A stretch of DNA of 10,635 nt from NCBI GenBank assembly GCA_022376515.1, contig WTXI01000622.1:1-10635 (forward strand). The letters run 5' to 3'. A program made the position numbers and the translations under genes. The notes beneath the pieces are model-generated. The model was given only the letters and a program-made list of their open reading frames with translations. It made no database searches and was not told the origin of the DNA. How positions within the stretch are numbered: position 1 is the first letter of the stretch; each line of letters begins with the position of its first letter. Shown piece by piece: positions 1 through 8,336 of the stretch. The DNA comes from Lactifluus volemus (taxonomy: Eukaryota > Basidiomycota > Agaricomycetes > Russulales > Russulaceae).

Positions 1-1833
1 AGGGTTGCTGCTACAGCATGGTGCTGAAGTAGATGTCCGGGATGAAATGGCGATACTCCTTTGCACCGGGCATCACGAAGGGGGAACACTGATATCGCAC
101 GGTTCCTTCTGGAGAATAATGCTGATGTCAACGCACGGGATAGGAAGACAGAGTCCACTTCACTGGCGTCAGGAGGGACAACTAGAAATGTTAGTCTGCT
201 GCTCCAGCACGGCGCAATTGTGGACTGTTATGATGAAGATGGCATGACCCCTCTGCACTGGGCGGCGGTTCGGGACATCTGGACATTTCTCTGTTATTGC
301 TAGACCGGGACGTGGACGTGGACGTACAGGACACAAGGGTCGGACCCCGCTACACTTGTTTCATCTAATGGGTACATTGAGGTCGCCAAGTTGCTCATCC
401 AGCGTGGTGCAGCTGTTGATAGCCGGAATGATGAAGGACAAACTCCCTTGCACTCGCCTCATGGAATGGCCACCTCGATATCGTACGGCTCTTGATCGAG
501 AAGGCGCGAACGTATCTTCCAGATGCAACAAGGGCTGACTCCGTTTCACTCAGCATCACGAGGCGGGCACCTTCATGTTGTCGAGTTCCTACTTCGTTGT
601 GATGTCAATCACGATGTCGGCGTTCAGAATGCGAACGGACAGACCGCATTGATCCTAGCATCCGGAGGGAAACTTGACGTTGTGCGCTTCTTAATCGATC
701 AAGGAGCAGACTTGAATTCCCGTGCGAGATTCATGGTCGCGTTACACTGGGCAGCTCAAGAGGGTCATCTTGACGTCGTACAGCTGCTTCTAGACCGCGG
801 TGCAGACGTGAATGTACATCCGACGACCTTCGGACTCCGCTGCATCTGGCTTCGCAGAATGGGCAATCAAGTGGCCATTGCTAGTTGAACGTGGGGCAAT
901 TGTCGATTCTTGTACTGATAACAGCAACACCGCTTTACCGGGCAGCTGGAAATGGGCAAGTCAAGTCGACACTTCCTCCTGAGTCAGGAGCGAATGTACA
1001 TGCGATGGATGAAGCGGCTGGATCCGTTACAAAGGCATCGTGGAATGGCCATCTCAAGATCATCAGGTTGTTGCTCAGTCGAGGTGCGGATCTCGACTCC
1101 GGATCACGCCAATAGACTGCCGCAGATTTGGCATCGGAGAATTCTAAGGCCAAGGTTGCAGCTTCTGGTGAAGTGCAAAGGAGACGAGATTTTCGGAATG
1201 GGATATGCTCAACTGGATTGGATTAAGCTGCACGCACTGATGAAGAGGACATTACGGAACCAACTTCACTACATGCTGCGCGCAGAGGGGCAAACTTGGC
1301 GTTCTGCAGTCGCTTCTTGCACTAGGCGCAGATGTCAATGCACGAAATGCAAAACACGCAATCCGCTAGGACTGGCATCAGAAAGGGGCACTTCGATATG
1401 GTGCACTTACTGATTGAGCGCGGCGCGAAGGCGGATTCACGGGACAGTTTGGGCGGACCCCGTTACACTGGATATCGGGATATGGGCACATTGATTTGGC
1501 GCGGTGTTAATTGATCACGGTGCGGATGTGAACGCCAGGGACCAAGAAATTGGGCTCCCGTTCATGTCTCACACTCAAGGGACGATTCGACGTTGTAGAA
1601 TTGCTGCTTGCACGAGGTGCGAACCCGCATTATCTCACCGAGGACGGTCTATCCGCATTCCAATTGGCGAGAGGAAGAGGATTCCGTGAAATTGTACACC
1701 TACTCAGAGAGCAAGATGCAAGCATAGCACTTACTGTAAGGTGCGATGATCATTATATGGGCGCTGATTTGAGGGCTAACTTGAATCGCTTGGTCCACAG
1801 CGGCACATGGCATCCACCGTGATGGCTCAGTGA
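1..1833 (+). pseudogene. Ankyrin-repeat protein, 3' part, reading frame broken many times
   Basis: About 17 ankyrin units of 33 residues (99 bp) run from the window edge to about 1735. Clear blocks include LLLQHGAEVDVRDE (5-46), FLLENNADVNARD (100-147), LHWAAQEGHLDVVQLLLDRG (from 745), LLIERGAKADSRDS (from 1405), VLIDHGADVNARD (1504-1542) and FDVVELLLARGANPH (from 1586). Ankyrin repeats are helix-turn-helix protein-binding modules; no catalytic domain is visible, and the N-terminal part lies upstream of the window. The frame moves among all three + frames about 18-20 times, mostly in the direction expected from one missing base, so the sequence as given cannot encode one protein. The repeat register of 99 bp is kept and the conserved residues are intact, which argues against old decay. 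The last frame is spliced by a 65-bp intron (1736-1800) and ends with TGA at 1831-1833; read through unspliced, it ends at 1820-1822. It could be the C-terminal end of a fungal NLR-like (NACHT-ankyrin) protein, but no NACHT is in view. The ankyrin identity is certain; pseudogene versus sequencing artefact is open. Confidence 0.9.
1736..1800 (+). other. Intron in the 3' end of the ankyrin gene
   Basis: The donor is GTAAGG at 1736, a textbook CTAAC branch site lies at 1776-1780, and the CAG acceptor ends at 1800, 20 nt after the branch site. It starts at a codon boundary (phase 0), and splicing adds ten residues (RHMASTVMAQ) before a TGA at 1831-1833. Length and signals are typical of basidiomycete introns. 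An intact intron in a locus with so many frame breaks suggests the gene was recently, or still is, functional. Confidence 0.7.
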
Positions 1834-2175
1834 CTCTGTGTTTTCGGCTATCCCATCCACCTTCCAGACTTGCGCTTTAATTGTGCGCCGCTCAAGGTTC
1901 ACGTTTACTATATTTTCCACCTAGCGTTGCTAAGTAGTTGTACTTTGTGGTTTTACTATCGTTCTCAGGCTTCTACTTTACTCATTTGTTGACCGTGATC
2001 ATGCATATATCTCCTAGCCCGCCATCATATAACTGTTTGCGTTCTCTCCTCTTATTTTCTGTATGACCCTTCCTTGGTATCTTGGAAAGCCTCTCAACAA
2101 TTCGAAGCCTTGCGTTGCTAGATTCTACTTTTAACTTGATTTACTTTGTTGTTTGAATTCCAGAGCTTTTTGAAA
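1834..2175. other. Intergenic / 3' region of the ankyrin gene
   Basis: This is T-rich, pyrimidine-rich DNA without an ORF that looks coding. It would contain the 3' UTR of the ankyrin gene and, from the other side, the 3' UTR of the possible minus-strand gene ending at 2176. The short motif GCGTTGCTA occurs twice (near 1924 and 2112). I see no promoter, RNA gene or repeat of note. Confidence 0.5.
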
Positions 2176-2488
2176 TTACTGAGATTCTGAGAACGCATTA
2201 TTATAATCGCTGTAAGACACCAAACGATCCTTCCGCATAAACCACCAGGCCTCGTCGCGCGCGCCCACGCGCGGGGGTTCATGTATGGGTTGAGCGCATT
2301 TTCGTGAATCGAAAGCGGTGCGTTGTACCCCGCGGCGAGGACGATGTGTGGGGAAGAACTGTAATGGTGAGAGATGGGAGATAATACTGTAGATGATAGT
2401 GTTTTCCAGTGGATGAAAACGAAATATTCTTGGGCGCAGCGGTACGAAAGGAAGTTCAGGGGCCATCTCCGTCGCGACGAGGAAGCAT
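2176..2488 (-). CDS. Possible small unknown gene or gene remnant (hypothetical)
   Basis: I do not recognise the product. The most coding-looking part is the C-terminus, which reads DEAWWFMRKDRL and then SYSDYNNAFSESQ before TAA at 2176-2178. Upstream, a second frame reads VLAAGYNAPLSIHENALNPY; the two join into one open frame if a single G is missing in the GGG (minus strand) at about 2264-2266. The N-terminus is ambiguous. An ATG at 2488-2486 starts MLPRRDGDGP and joins the longer frame after one further missing base in the run at 2459-2462. An ATG at 2466-2464 instead opens a 96-residue frame that reaches the same stop with no shift. A GTACCG donor and a TTACAG acceptor inside could form an 87-bp intron. 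No domain, signal peptide or membrane segment is evident. It may be non-coding. Confidence 0.3.
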
Positions 2489-2519
2489 GGGCAGTAGTTA
2501 TTTTTTGCGAAGACGTCAA

Positions 2520-3776
2520 TGTGTTATGGTGATTTACCGTATAAGTACAAAAATGTATCGTCGGGCGGCGTGAGCGAATACAGTAGAGAGATAAACGGGG
2601 GGGGTGGTTCGACCCTTTCTCGTCGGTGCCGCCGGTACTACCAAAAGGGTCTTTTTTTGTTTTGCTTCTATCACGTTCGCGAGACGCCAGCGCACATTGT
2701 CGGCGTCGGGCGAGCTAGTCATACCCAAAGTAGCACCAAAAAACAATCGTCATGACCTATTTTTTGTTTTTGTTTTTCAGGAACAGGAGTTCTAGACGGG
2801 TTCTTTTTCAAGGGTTCTTCCCCCCCCCCGCGGGATAGATAGGTTTCGTATACAGACATATCACAAGTGGGATGGAAAGTTTAATAAAGGACCATGCCAA
2901 TAGGCGGAGTTCTCGCCGGAGTACCATGACAGACGTTTTTTTTTGGAGGGCAAGGCCGTCCGCGTGAAGCCACGCCGCGCCGCGCGACGTTATTAATTAA
3001 AGGGAGTACTGTAGTACTGTATGGTGGGTTTTGTCCGCCCCCGTCGTTGTCGTAGGGATGGGTGTGTCAAGGTTAAATAAAAAGAGAGAGGTATGGCCTC
3101 TTCGCTCACTTGGTACTATGCATCTTTTTTCTCACACAACTCATGGTGAAACAGGTCATCCGCGGGAACGCCGGGGGATGACTTTAAGGGGATATGCCTC
3201 TCCTTTGCTCGCTTCCTGTCTGGACACGATGAGTTAATTTTAGAGTTGTGGGTTGTGTTGAGAGGGGGGAAAGTTTGTACATTTTTGGGTGTTTGCGATA
3301 AGGGGTCATACGACCTAAAATAGGATTACATATACGGGGAAACCCACCCACGGGGTCGTGTGAGAGAACAAACTACTACATATGGTAACGGGACTTTATC
3401 TGGTTGTACATACAAACAAACAAAAATGAAGAGTGAAACCTGCGATTGAGGGATGGGGGACGATAAAAAAATAATTGGAAGGTTGCCGAATGCTCGGATA
3501 ACAAAGGACACGTCAAGTGTAGCCTCTGGGTACCTGGCAGGGGTGAGTGTGTACACATGTAACAAGGACAACAGAAGAAATGGAATGGAATGGAAGCTTC
3601 TAAAGACGTCTGAATAGGGTGAACCGGTCGCGCAGGAGTTTTTGATGCACGAAGTGTAGAGAACCTCGTGGTTACCCGAGCCATAATTGTGATAGTCTGT
3701 TGATCAATGCCCCGGCGGACGTTGAGCGGACCAGAATAAGTTAGATCAGTCAGGGAGGGGGGGGCAGACAGAGGGC
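2520..3776. other. Long stretch without a recognisable gene
   Basis: All ORFs here are short, compositionally poor and start or end in homopolymer runs. The region carries a G8 run (2597-2604), a C10 run (2820-2829), several T7-T8 runs, and a T-rich tract ending in CAG near 2780 that resembles a 3' splice site but has no convincing exon after it. AGTACTGT is directly repeated at 3005-3012 and 3013-3020. The right end (about 3400-3776) would be the 3' UTR side of the minus-strand gene that stops at 3777. Confidence 0.5.
3005..3020. repeat. 8-bp tandem direct repeat (AGTACTGT x2)
   Basis: Two perfect adjacent copies of AGTACTGT, each containing the palindrome AGTACT, lie in otherwise featureless intergenic DNA. 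No function is implied. Confidence 0.6.
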
Positions 3777-4536
3777 TCAAGGGTCCCCCTCAAAGTCGAT
3801 CCACTCTACGCGGAACTGACGCCAGTCATTGTCCATCCCCGACCGGCCATCCGACGAGGACGAGTTGGAAGTGGACTCGTCGTCCCAGACGGCTCTCTTG
3901 TCCAAAGAGGGGCGGGACGGGTGTGTTGTCATCATGTGCACAGGGACAGTCTGCACGGAGACGCGGCGGTCGCGCAGTCTCGTCTGTGTAGTGAGAATGC
4001 CATGCTCCTCTAAGGAAGGCGAGTTGGGGAGCGTGACGATGATCGCCTTTCGGTTTGATGATGGCGATCCCGAGTCGATTTTGTGCAGATATGGGTCCAC
4101 ACACTCGTCCTCTCTGCGACGATAAACATCATTGTTGGGTGTGTGGAACGCCAGGTGGGTGGGGAGGAAACTCACTCCAGAAGAGACGTTGCTTGGTAAA
4201 CGCGGGTACTCCAGTCCCATATCCGTACGTCCAGTGCGGTTTCCTCCACGATACCACCGGACATTGAACGCCTCCGCGTGGGCCTGGGCACGACACTATC
4301 TGTGGCGTTCGGGCTAGAATCCGTGGCTGGGTTCGTTTCACTCCGTGGGGACGAGCGAGACCATAGTCTGGTTGGGAAATGAAACGTCTTCCACGAGGGG
4401 TTCTGTTAAGCGCCGTTACGTCTTGATGATCAGGTGTCGGTGACGATGACACGCTCGAACTGCGATAGGATGATGATCTCGACTCGATGACGCGAAGTCC
4501 GGCGGCGAAGAGGTTGGAGTAGTCGGTTTGAAGCAT
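3777..4536 (-). CDS. Hypothetical Ser/Arg-rich protein, two exons, one frame break
   Basis: I do not recognise this protein. The start is the ATG at 4536-4534, the first ATG in its frame, reading MLQTDYSNLFAAGLRVIESR; TGA is at 3779-3777. Exon 1 is 4536-4176 and exon 2 is 4113-3777, separated by a 62-bp intron. One base appears missing in the CC at about 4361-4362 (GG on the coding strand). Allowing for it, the exons sum to 699 nt (about 232 residues) and the splice phase fits. Visible features are a Ser-rich block (residues 19-32, SRSSSYRSSSVSSS), a basic stretch TRRRSMSGG (87-95) that resembles a kinase or 14-3-3 site, a middle part with IWDWSTRVYQ, and an acidic Ser-rich tail ending WRQFRVEWIDFEGDP. 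It looks intrinsically disordered, without signal peptide or membrane segments. It is divergent from the kinase gene and shares its promoter region. Alternative: no intron and a second frame break. Confidence 0.5.
4114..4175 (-). other. Predicted intron of the Ser/Arg-rich gene
   Basis: On the minus strand the donor is GTGAGT (4175-4170), a CCCAAC branch-like motif lies about 20 nt before the end, and the acceptor is GCAG ending at 4114. Splicing joins a frame that otherwise stops inside the intron (the TGA overlaps the donor) to the long open frame of exon 2, with the codon split 2+1. The intron is 62 bp, like those of the neighbouring kinase gene. Confidence 0.5.
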
Positions 4537-5073
4537 ATCCGTAATATATGAGACACGTGAAAACTGCGCAAGCGCAGGGGAGGAGGAGGAAGGAAAAGGT
4601 AGATAGAAAGGGAAGGTAGGAAATGGGAAGGAGAAAAGAAGGGACAAGGAAAGGGGGGTGGGTGTACTTGTACTACCCGGGGACTATGTTAACGAGAGGA
4701 GAACAATAAGGGGAAAGAGGGAGGTCAGTTGAGTGCGGTTCTTATAAACCATTATGGCTAGACGCCGCGCCAAGTCGCGTTACAATAAGCAAGTTGGCCC
4801 CGGGCCAACCATCGGTCCCTCGGTCCCGTATTAGAGAGGCGTTGCTTAGAGTCCATCATTGGATTGACCCCACCATCGATGGGATCGTGATGGTTTATGT
4901 ACTTCCCCTCAAAAAATTGGGACGTCTCAACATCATTTAAGCTCTGACCTTCAACAAAAGTGAAGTGAGCCCGGTTATGACCCGACTCCACATCCTAAGC
5001 ACGTGAATAAAAATTAAATGGCTTCACACCACACCCTCCCTCTCGTCGGTGTACACTCAACTCTACCCTCACC
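4537..5073. promoter_or_regulatory. Divergent promoter region between the Ser/Arg-rich gene and the PDK
   Basis: The two genes are transcribed away from each other from this 537-bp gap. A strongly pyrimidine-rich leader precedes each start codon on its own strand: about 4570-4670 (purines on +) for the minus gene and about 5030-5073 for the PDK. Such CT-rich blocks are common at filamentous fungal core promoters. Two perfect palindromic E-boxes (CACGTG) lie at 4554-4559, 18 bp from the minus-gene ATG, and at 5000-5005, 69 bp from the PDK ATG. An AT-rich stretch follows the second box. The short minus-strand frame at 4758-4991 lacks an ATG start and I do not call it a gene. Confidence 0.5.
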
Positions 5074-6717
5074 ATGTCTTTCAGAATATCTTCTGCCCTA
5101 TGGGACAAGATCCATCATTTCGCATCATTCCCTCAAACAGGAGGTCAGTTTGGCTGTGCTCTCCCATCAACCCCGTTCACTACCTCATCGTTCGTCCCTT
5201 TAGTGTCCTTGCAACAAATGGTTCAGTTTGGTCAAAATCCTAGTCAAGGCACACTTTTGAGAGCTAGTCAATTCCTGCTTGGTCCGTGCTTGATCTTTCT
5301 ACTACTTTTACACTTCTTCGATCCCCTCTTTGATCAGAGGAGCTACCCGTCCGACTGGCGCATCGCGCTAAAGAACTTGATGGACTTCCCCATAACCTGA
5401 CCAATATGCCTTCCATTCAAAAGGTCAAGAACTGGTACGCGCAGTCATTTGAGGTGTGCAGCCACATTGCGTTCCTGAAATTTGTGACGCGCATTTCCCC
5501 GCTAAGGTTAATTCCATTTTTCTCAGGAACTCATCAATTTCCCCCCAATCTCTCTCCAGCCCGATATCCGCACCGCCCTGGACCAAGGGATATATCACTC
5601 CTATCACTTCCCGTGTCGACGCCAAATCTTAAGGAAAGCGCGTACGGTCGCATTGGCGATAGTAACAGCGTTGGCATCAATCGAGGCAGGCTCCGAATTC
5701 CGATCGAGAAACGGTCGGTAATATCTCTCTCTCTCTTTGCGAACATAATTGATTCTCGGATGTAGGTATTATGCGAGAACTTCCAACACCGAGTGGCCGC
5801 CCGAGGTCCACGACTATAATGCCCGTTTCACCAAGACGCTCGAAGCGATCAAGCGGCGTCATGACCCCACTGTGACAACCGTCGCCCAGGGCGTGCTCGA
5901 GTGGAAGCAGCACCAAAAGACGCAACACATCGGTCTCGACGTCCAGGCTTGGCTTGATCGCTTCTACTTGTCCCGCATTGGCATTCGGTTCTTGATAGGC
6001 CAACGTAAGCTCAACCCATTGCAAATATGGTCGCCTCGGTTCTCACACCTCAATATAGACGTGGCGCTCAACACTCTACCCCCCCACCCAGATTATGTAG
6101 GGATCATTTGCACGCGCGCCGTAAGTAATAAATTGCGTGCCACGTCAGCGTGTTAAATTTCATCATCGTCCGACAGAACGTGCATGATATTGTCCACGAG
6201 GCGATCGAGAATGCCGCTTTGTCTGTGAGGAGCATTACGGAATGTTAAAGGGCCCACCCGTGCAGCTGATTTGCCCGAACGACTTGTACTTTGCGTACGT
6301 CCCAGGCCACCTGTCACACATCTGCTTTGAGCTGCTCAAGAACTCGCTCCGCGCCGTCGTCGAGCGGTACGGGCACGACAAGGAGGACGCGATCCCACCG
6401 ATCAAGGTGATCGTCATCGAGGGCAAGGAGGACATTACGATTAAGATCTCGGACGAAGGTGGCGGATTGCGCGCAGCGCGATCCCGCTCATCTGGACGTA
6501 CATGTACACCACCATGGAAGGCCAGCACATCGATCAGGATTTCCAAGCGAGCGATTTTAACGCGCCCATGGCCGGCTTTGGGTACGGCCTCCCGCTCTCG
6601 CGGCTCTACGCGAGATACTTTGGAGGCGACTTGCGTCTCATCTCCATGGACGGCTTTGGAACAGACGTCTATATCCATCTCAACCGTCTCTCGAGCAGCC
6701 GAGAGCCTCTCCCCTAG
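5074..6717 (+). CDS. Mitochondrial pyruvate dehydrogenase kinase (PDK/BCKDK family), seven exons, three single-base frame breaks
   Basis: Enzymes of this family phosphorylate and inactivate the E1-alpha subunit of pyruvate (or branched-chain keto acid) dehydrogenase in the mitochondrial matrix. Exons are 5074-5143, 5204-5281, 5338-5453, 5527-5713, 5766-6004, 6059-6120 and 6177-6717. ATG 5074 sits in a good context (CTCACCATG) and TAG is at 6715-6717. With one missing base allowed near 5587-5590 (GGG), 6214-6217 (CC) and 6464-6466 (GG), the exons total 1,296 nt (431 residues), normal for the family. Residues about 30-230 form the N-terminal helical PDK domain, with the H-box [12 protein letters not shown] (His183) and [15 protein letters not shown]. 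The GHKL ATPase domain follows, with N-box ELLKNSLRA (Glu303, Asn307), G1 box DEGGG (344-348) and G2 box GFGYGL (385-390). The short basic, amphipathic N-terminus could be a mitochondrial signal. All motifs are intact, so the breaks look like sequence errors rather than decay. PDK versus BCKDK specificity cannot be decided from the sequence. Confidence 0.95.
5144..6176 (+). other. Six introns of the PDK gene
   Basis: The introns are 5144-5203 (60 bp, GTCAGT...TAG), 5282-5337 (56 bp, GTCCGT...CAG), 5454-5526 (73 bp, GTGTGC...CAG), 5714-5765 (52 bp, GTCGGT...TAG), 6005-6058 (54 bp, GTAAGC...TAG) and 6121-6176 (56 bp, GTAAGT...CAG). Splicing restores known PDK sequence across every junction, for example ASQFLL to [10 protein letters not shown] and IGQ to HVALNTL. 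The fourth donor (GTCGGT) is chosen over GTAATA at 5718 because only it keeps the frame into RYYART. Confidence 0.85.
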
Positions 6718-8325
6718 TTTCCGTAAACCCCGCCGAAGGCAGCCCTCCGGAAAGTCGCAAGCGCATACCAAACCATCAAATCATTGTAAATTCGAGTCTT
6801 CTTCGTTTACATTAAGCGAAAATCCCATTATTTACCCTACCCCCAATCAAAGCGTCCACAACGCTTATCTATTTCATTGGTGATGATCCTTTGTACAAAA
6901 AAAAACAATTTGTATCCATCAATCTTTTTCGCAGTACAATACCAGAAAGCACAAAAAAAACACGTTGTTGATCCCTTACTGTCTGCAGTTTTTTTTTGTT
7001 TGATCCACAACGCACAAATTTAATTTTTGCGCGAGCGGGCCATGGCTCCAAAAACAAAAAAAAACACGAGGACCGCTAGGTAACCATGCGTTGCGTAAAA
7101 CAAAATGACTGTATTCAAAAATCATGGGCCGTGGGGCCTGTTCAGCTTATAAATAACAATAACCAGGGGTTTGGCTCGGGGGCACCACCAACCCATGGGT
7201 TTTCATTCGCCCAAGCGCCGCGGGACCAACAAACTTGTAAAGTCTGGACAATCATCACTCGGGTTTTGTGTTAATCAAAAAAAAAGCTCGTTCGCGCGGA
7301 TTAGTGCTGTAAAAATCATCAGTTCGGAATCAAGTCTGATGAAATCGGTTTTGTCGGGTCCCGGGGGGAGCCCCTGGGTGAGCTTTACCGGGGAGCATCA
7401 CGGATGGCTGCAGTACTTATTGTTTGTGAGGGGTGAGGGGGAGGAGGCTCCATCAAATTTTTTTTTTAAAGTTCGTCGTATGTTTACTTGGTACAGTAAT
7501 AGTACTATGCTAAGTATGTGGTTTTCTGATTTTGATTTAATTTTGATTTTTGGTTCATTGAACTGAATTTTGACAGGCGCGCTTTAGGAGCTTGTAAAAA
7601 TGCATGCGTGCGTGCGGTCGCGCGTGCGGTCGTGCGTGCGGTCGTGTGCGAATTGAAAATTGGGATAGAAGATTCAATTCAAAGAAGGCAGTGTATGATG
7701 CGGATTCGTTTTTTTTGATCGCGCGGCGCCCAAAGAGAGACTAGCGACGGTTTTTTGGGAGCGCTACTAAGCGACACAGCAAGCTCGTTTATTTAAGCGC
7801 CCCTGAGTGAACGCGCGATTCGGAAGGAAAAGTGTTTTTTTTTTTGGCAAAGAGTTTGAGAGTAACTTTGGGGACTGTCAGAATTTGGCGATTCCACGGG
7901 GCAAGGGATAAAAATAACTCTACTAGTAGTACCACACCTGTAAAACTCTTGGGCTATCGATTTTTTTATTTAGTAAACACTGTGTCAACATGGCAATCGG
8001 CAAGTGGCGTCACTGGCAATATTTCAACGGGTGCAACGGACTTTTGATTTGGCGTCTATGCCAGTGATCGCAAGTTAATGAGAAAGCATAAACTTGTAAA
8101 TATGAACTTGGAATTTTCCCCATGGGTTTACAACTATTGTGTTGCCCAAACACTGCCTTCTTAGTGATAGAATCAGAGTCGCAATAACTTACTGTTCTAC
8201 CAATTAGTGGTTGATGGGATAGTATTGACCTCGCACACACTGGCAGTCGCGTAGATAATTAGTTTTTGTAGATTGATTAGTAAGCCAAGCGATCGGAAAG
8301 TGCCGTTTCAAGTTAGCAGTGGGCA
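6718..8325. other. Stretch without a recognisable gene downstream of the PDK
   Basis: The first part holds the PDK 3' UTR. From about 6890 to 7070 there are repeated A8-A9 and T8-T9 runs; the motif C-A(8 or 9)-CACG occurs at 6952-6964 and 7055-7068. A TATAAATA box lies at 7148-7155 but no coding frame follows it; the 131-residue frame at 7171-7566 reads like translated intergenic DNA. A GC-rich minisatellite is at 7612-7647. No RNA gene or mobile element was recognised. Confidence 0.5.
7612..7647. repeat. 12-bp GC-rich minisatellite, three units
   Basis: Three adjacent units are GTGCGGTCGCGC, GTGCGGTCGTGC and GTGCGGTCGTGT, each differing by one or two C/T changes, flanked on the left by GCATGCGTGC of the same composition. 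All variation is C-to-T at the same two positions. It probably arose by replication slippage. Confidence 0.85.
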
Positions 8326-8336
8326 GTGGGCAGTGC
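8316..8336. repeat. 7-bp tandem repeat (GCAGTGG x3, last copy ending C)
   Basis: GCAGTGG, GCAGTGG and GCAGTGC follow each other without gaps. This is a short slippage-type repeat with no visible function. Confidence 0.7.

Noticed and set aside
2597..2620. GGTTCGA motif resembling a tRNA T-arm
   Set aside because: No matching anticodon arm, D-arm or acceptor stem can be built around it; no tRNA was found anywhere in the window.
2746..2800. T-rich tract ending in CAG as a 3' splice site
   Set aside because: No coding frame with a plausible donor or continuing exon could be found on either side.
3376..3780. 134-residue minus-strand frame downstream of the Ser/Arg-rich gene
   Set aside because: It directly follows the stop of that gene, has low-complexity Pro/Ser/Phe composition and no motif; most likely 3' UTR.
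3829..4125. 98-residue plus-strand frame
   Set aside because: It is the antisense shadow of exon 2 of the minus-strand Ser/Arg-rich gene; the minus frame has the better start, intron and composition.
4758..4991. 77-residue minus-strand frame in the divergent promoter
   Set aside because: The first codon is GTG, not ATG, which is not a normal start in a fungal nuclear gene, and there is no recognisable motif.
5406..5765. 119-residue frame as a separate gene
   Set aside because: It reads through PDK intron 3 and only its middle ([10 protein letters not shown] to RIPIEKR) is real, being part of PDK exon 4.
6235..6771. 178-residue minus-strand frame
   Set aside because: It is the antisense shadow of the last PDK exon.
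7171..7566. 131-residue plus-strand frame after a TATAAATA box
   Set aside because: Its start is not in a good context, it runs through homopolymers and T-rich DNA, and its composition is that of translated intergenic sequence.
7612..7647. CRISPR-like spaced repeats
   Set aside because: The units are 12 bp and adjacent without spacers; this is a minisatellite in a eukaryotic genome.
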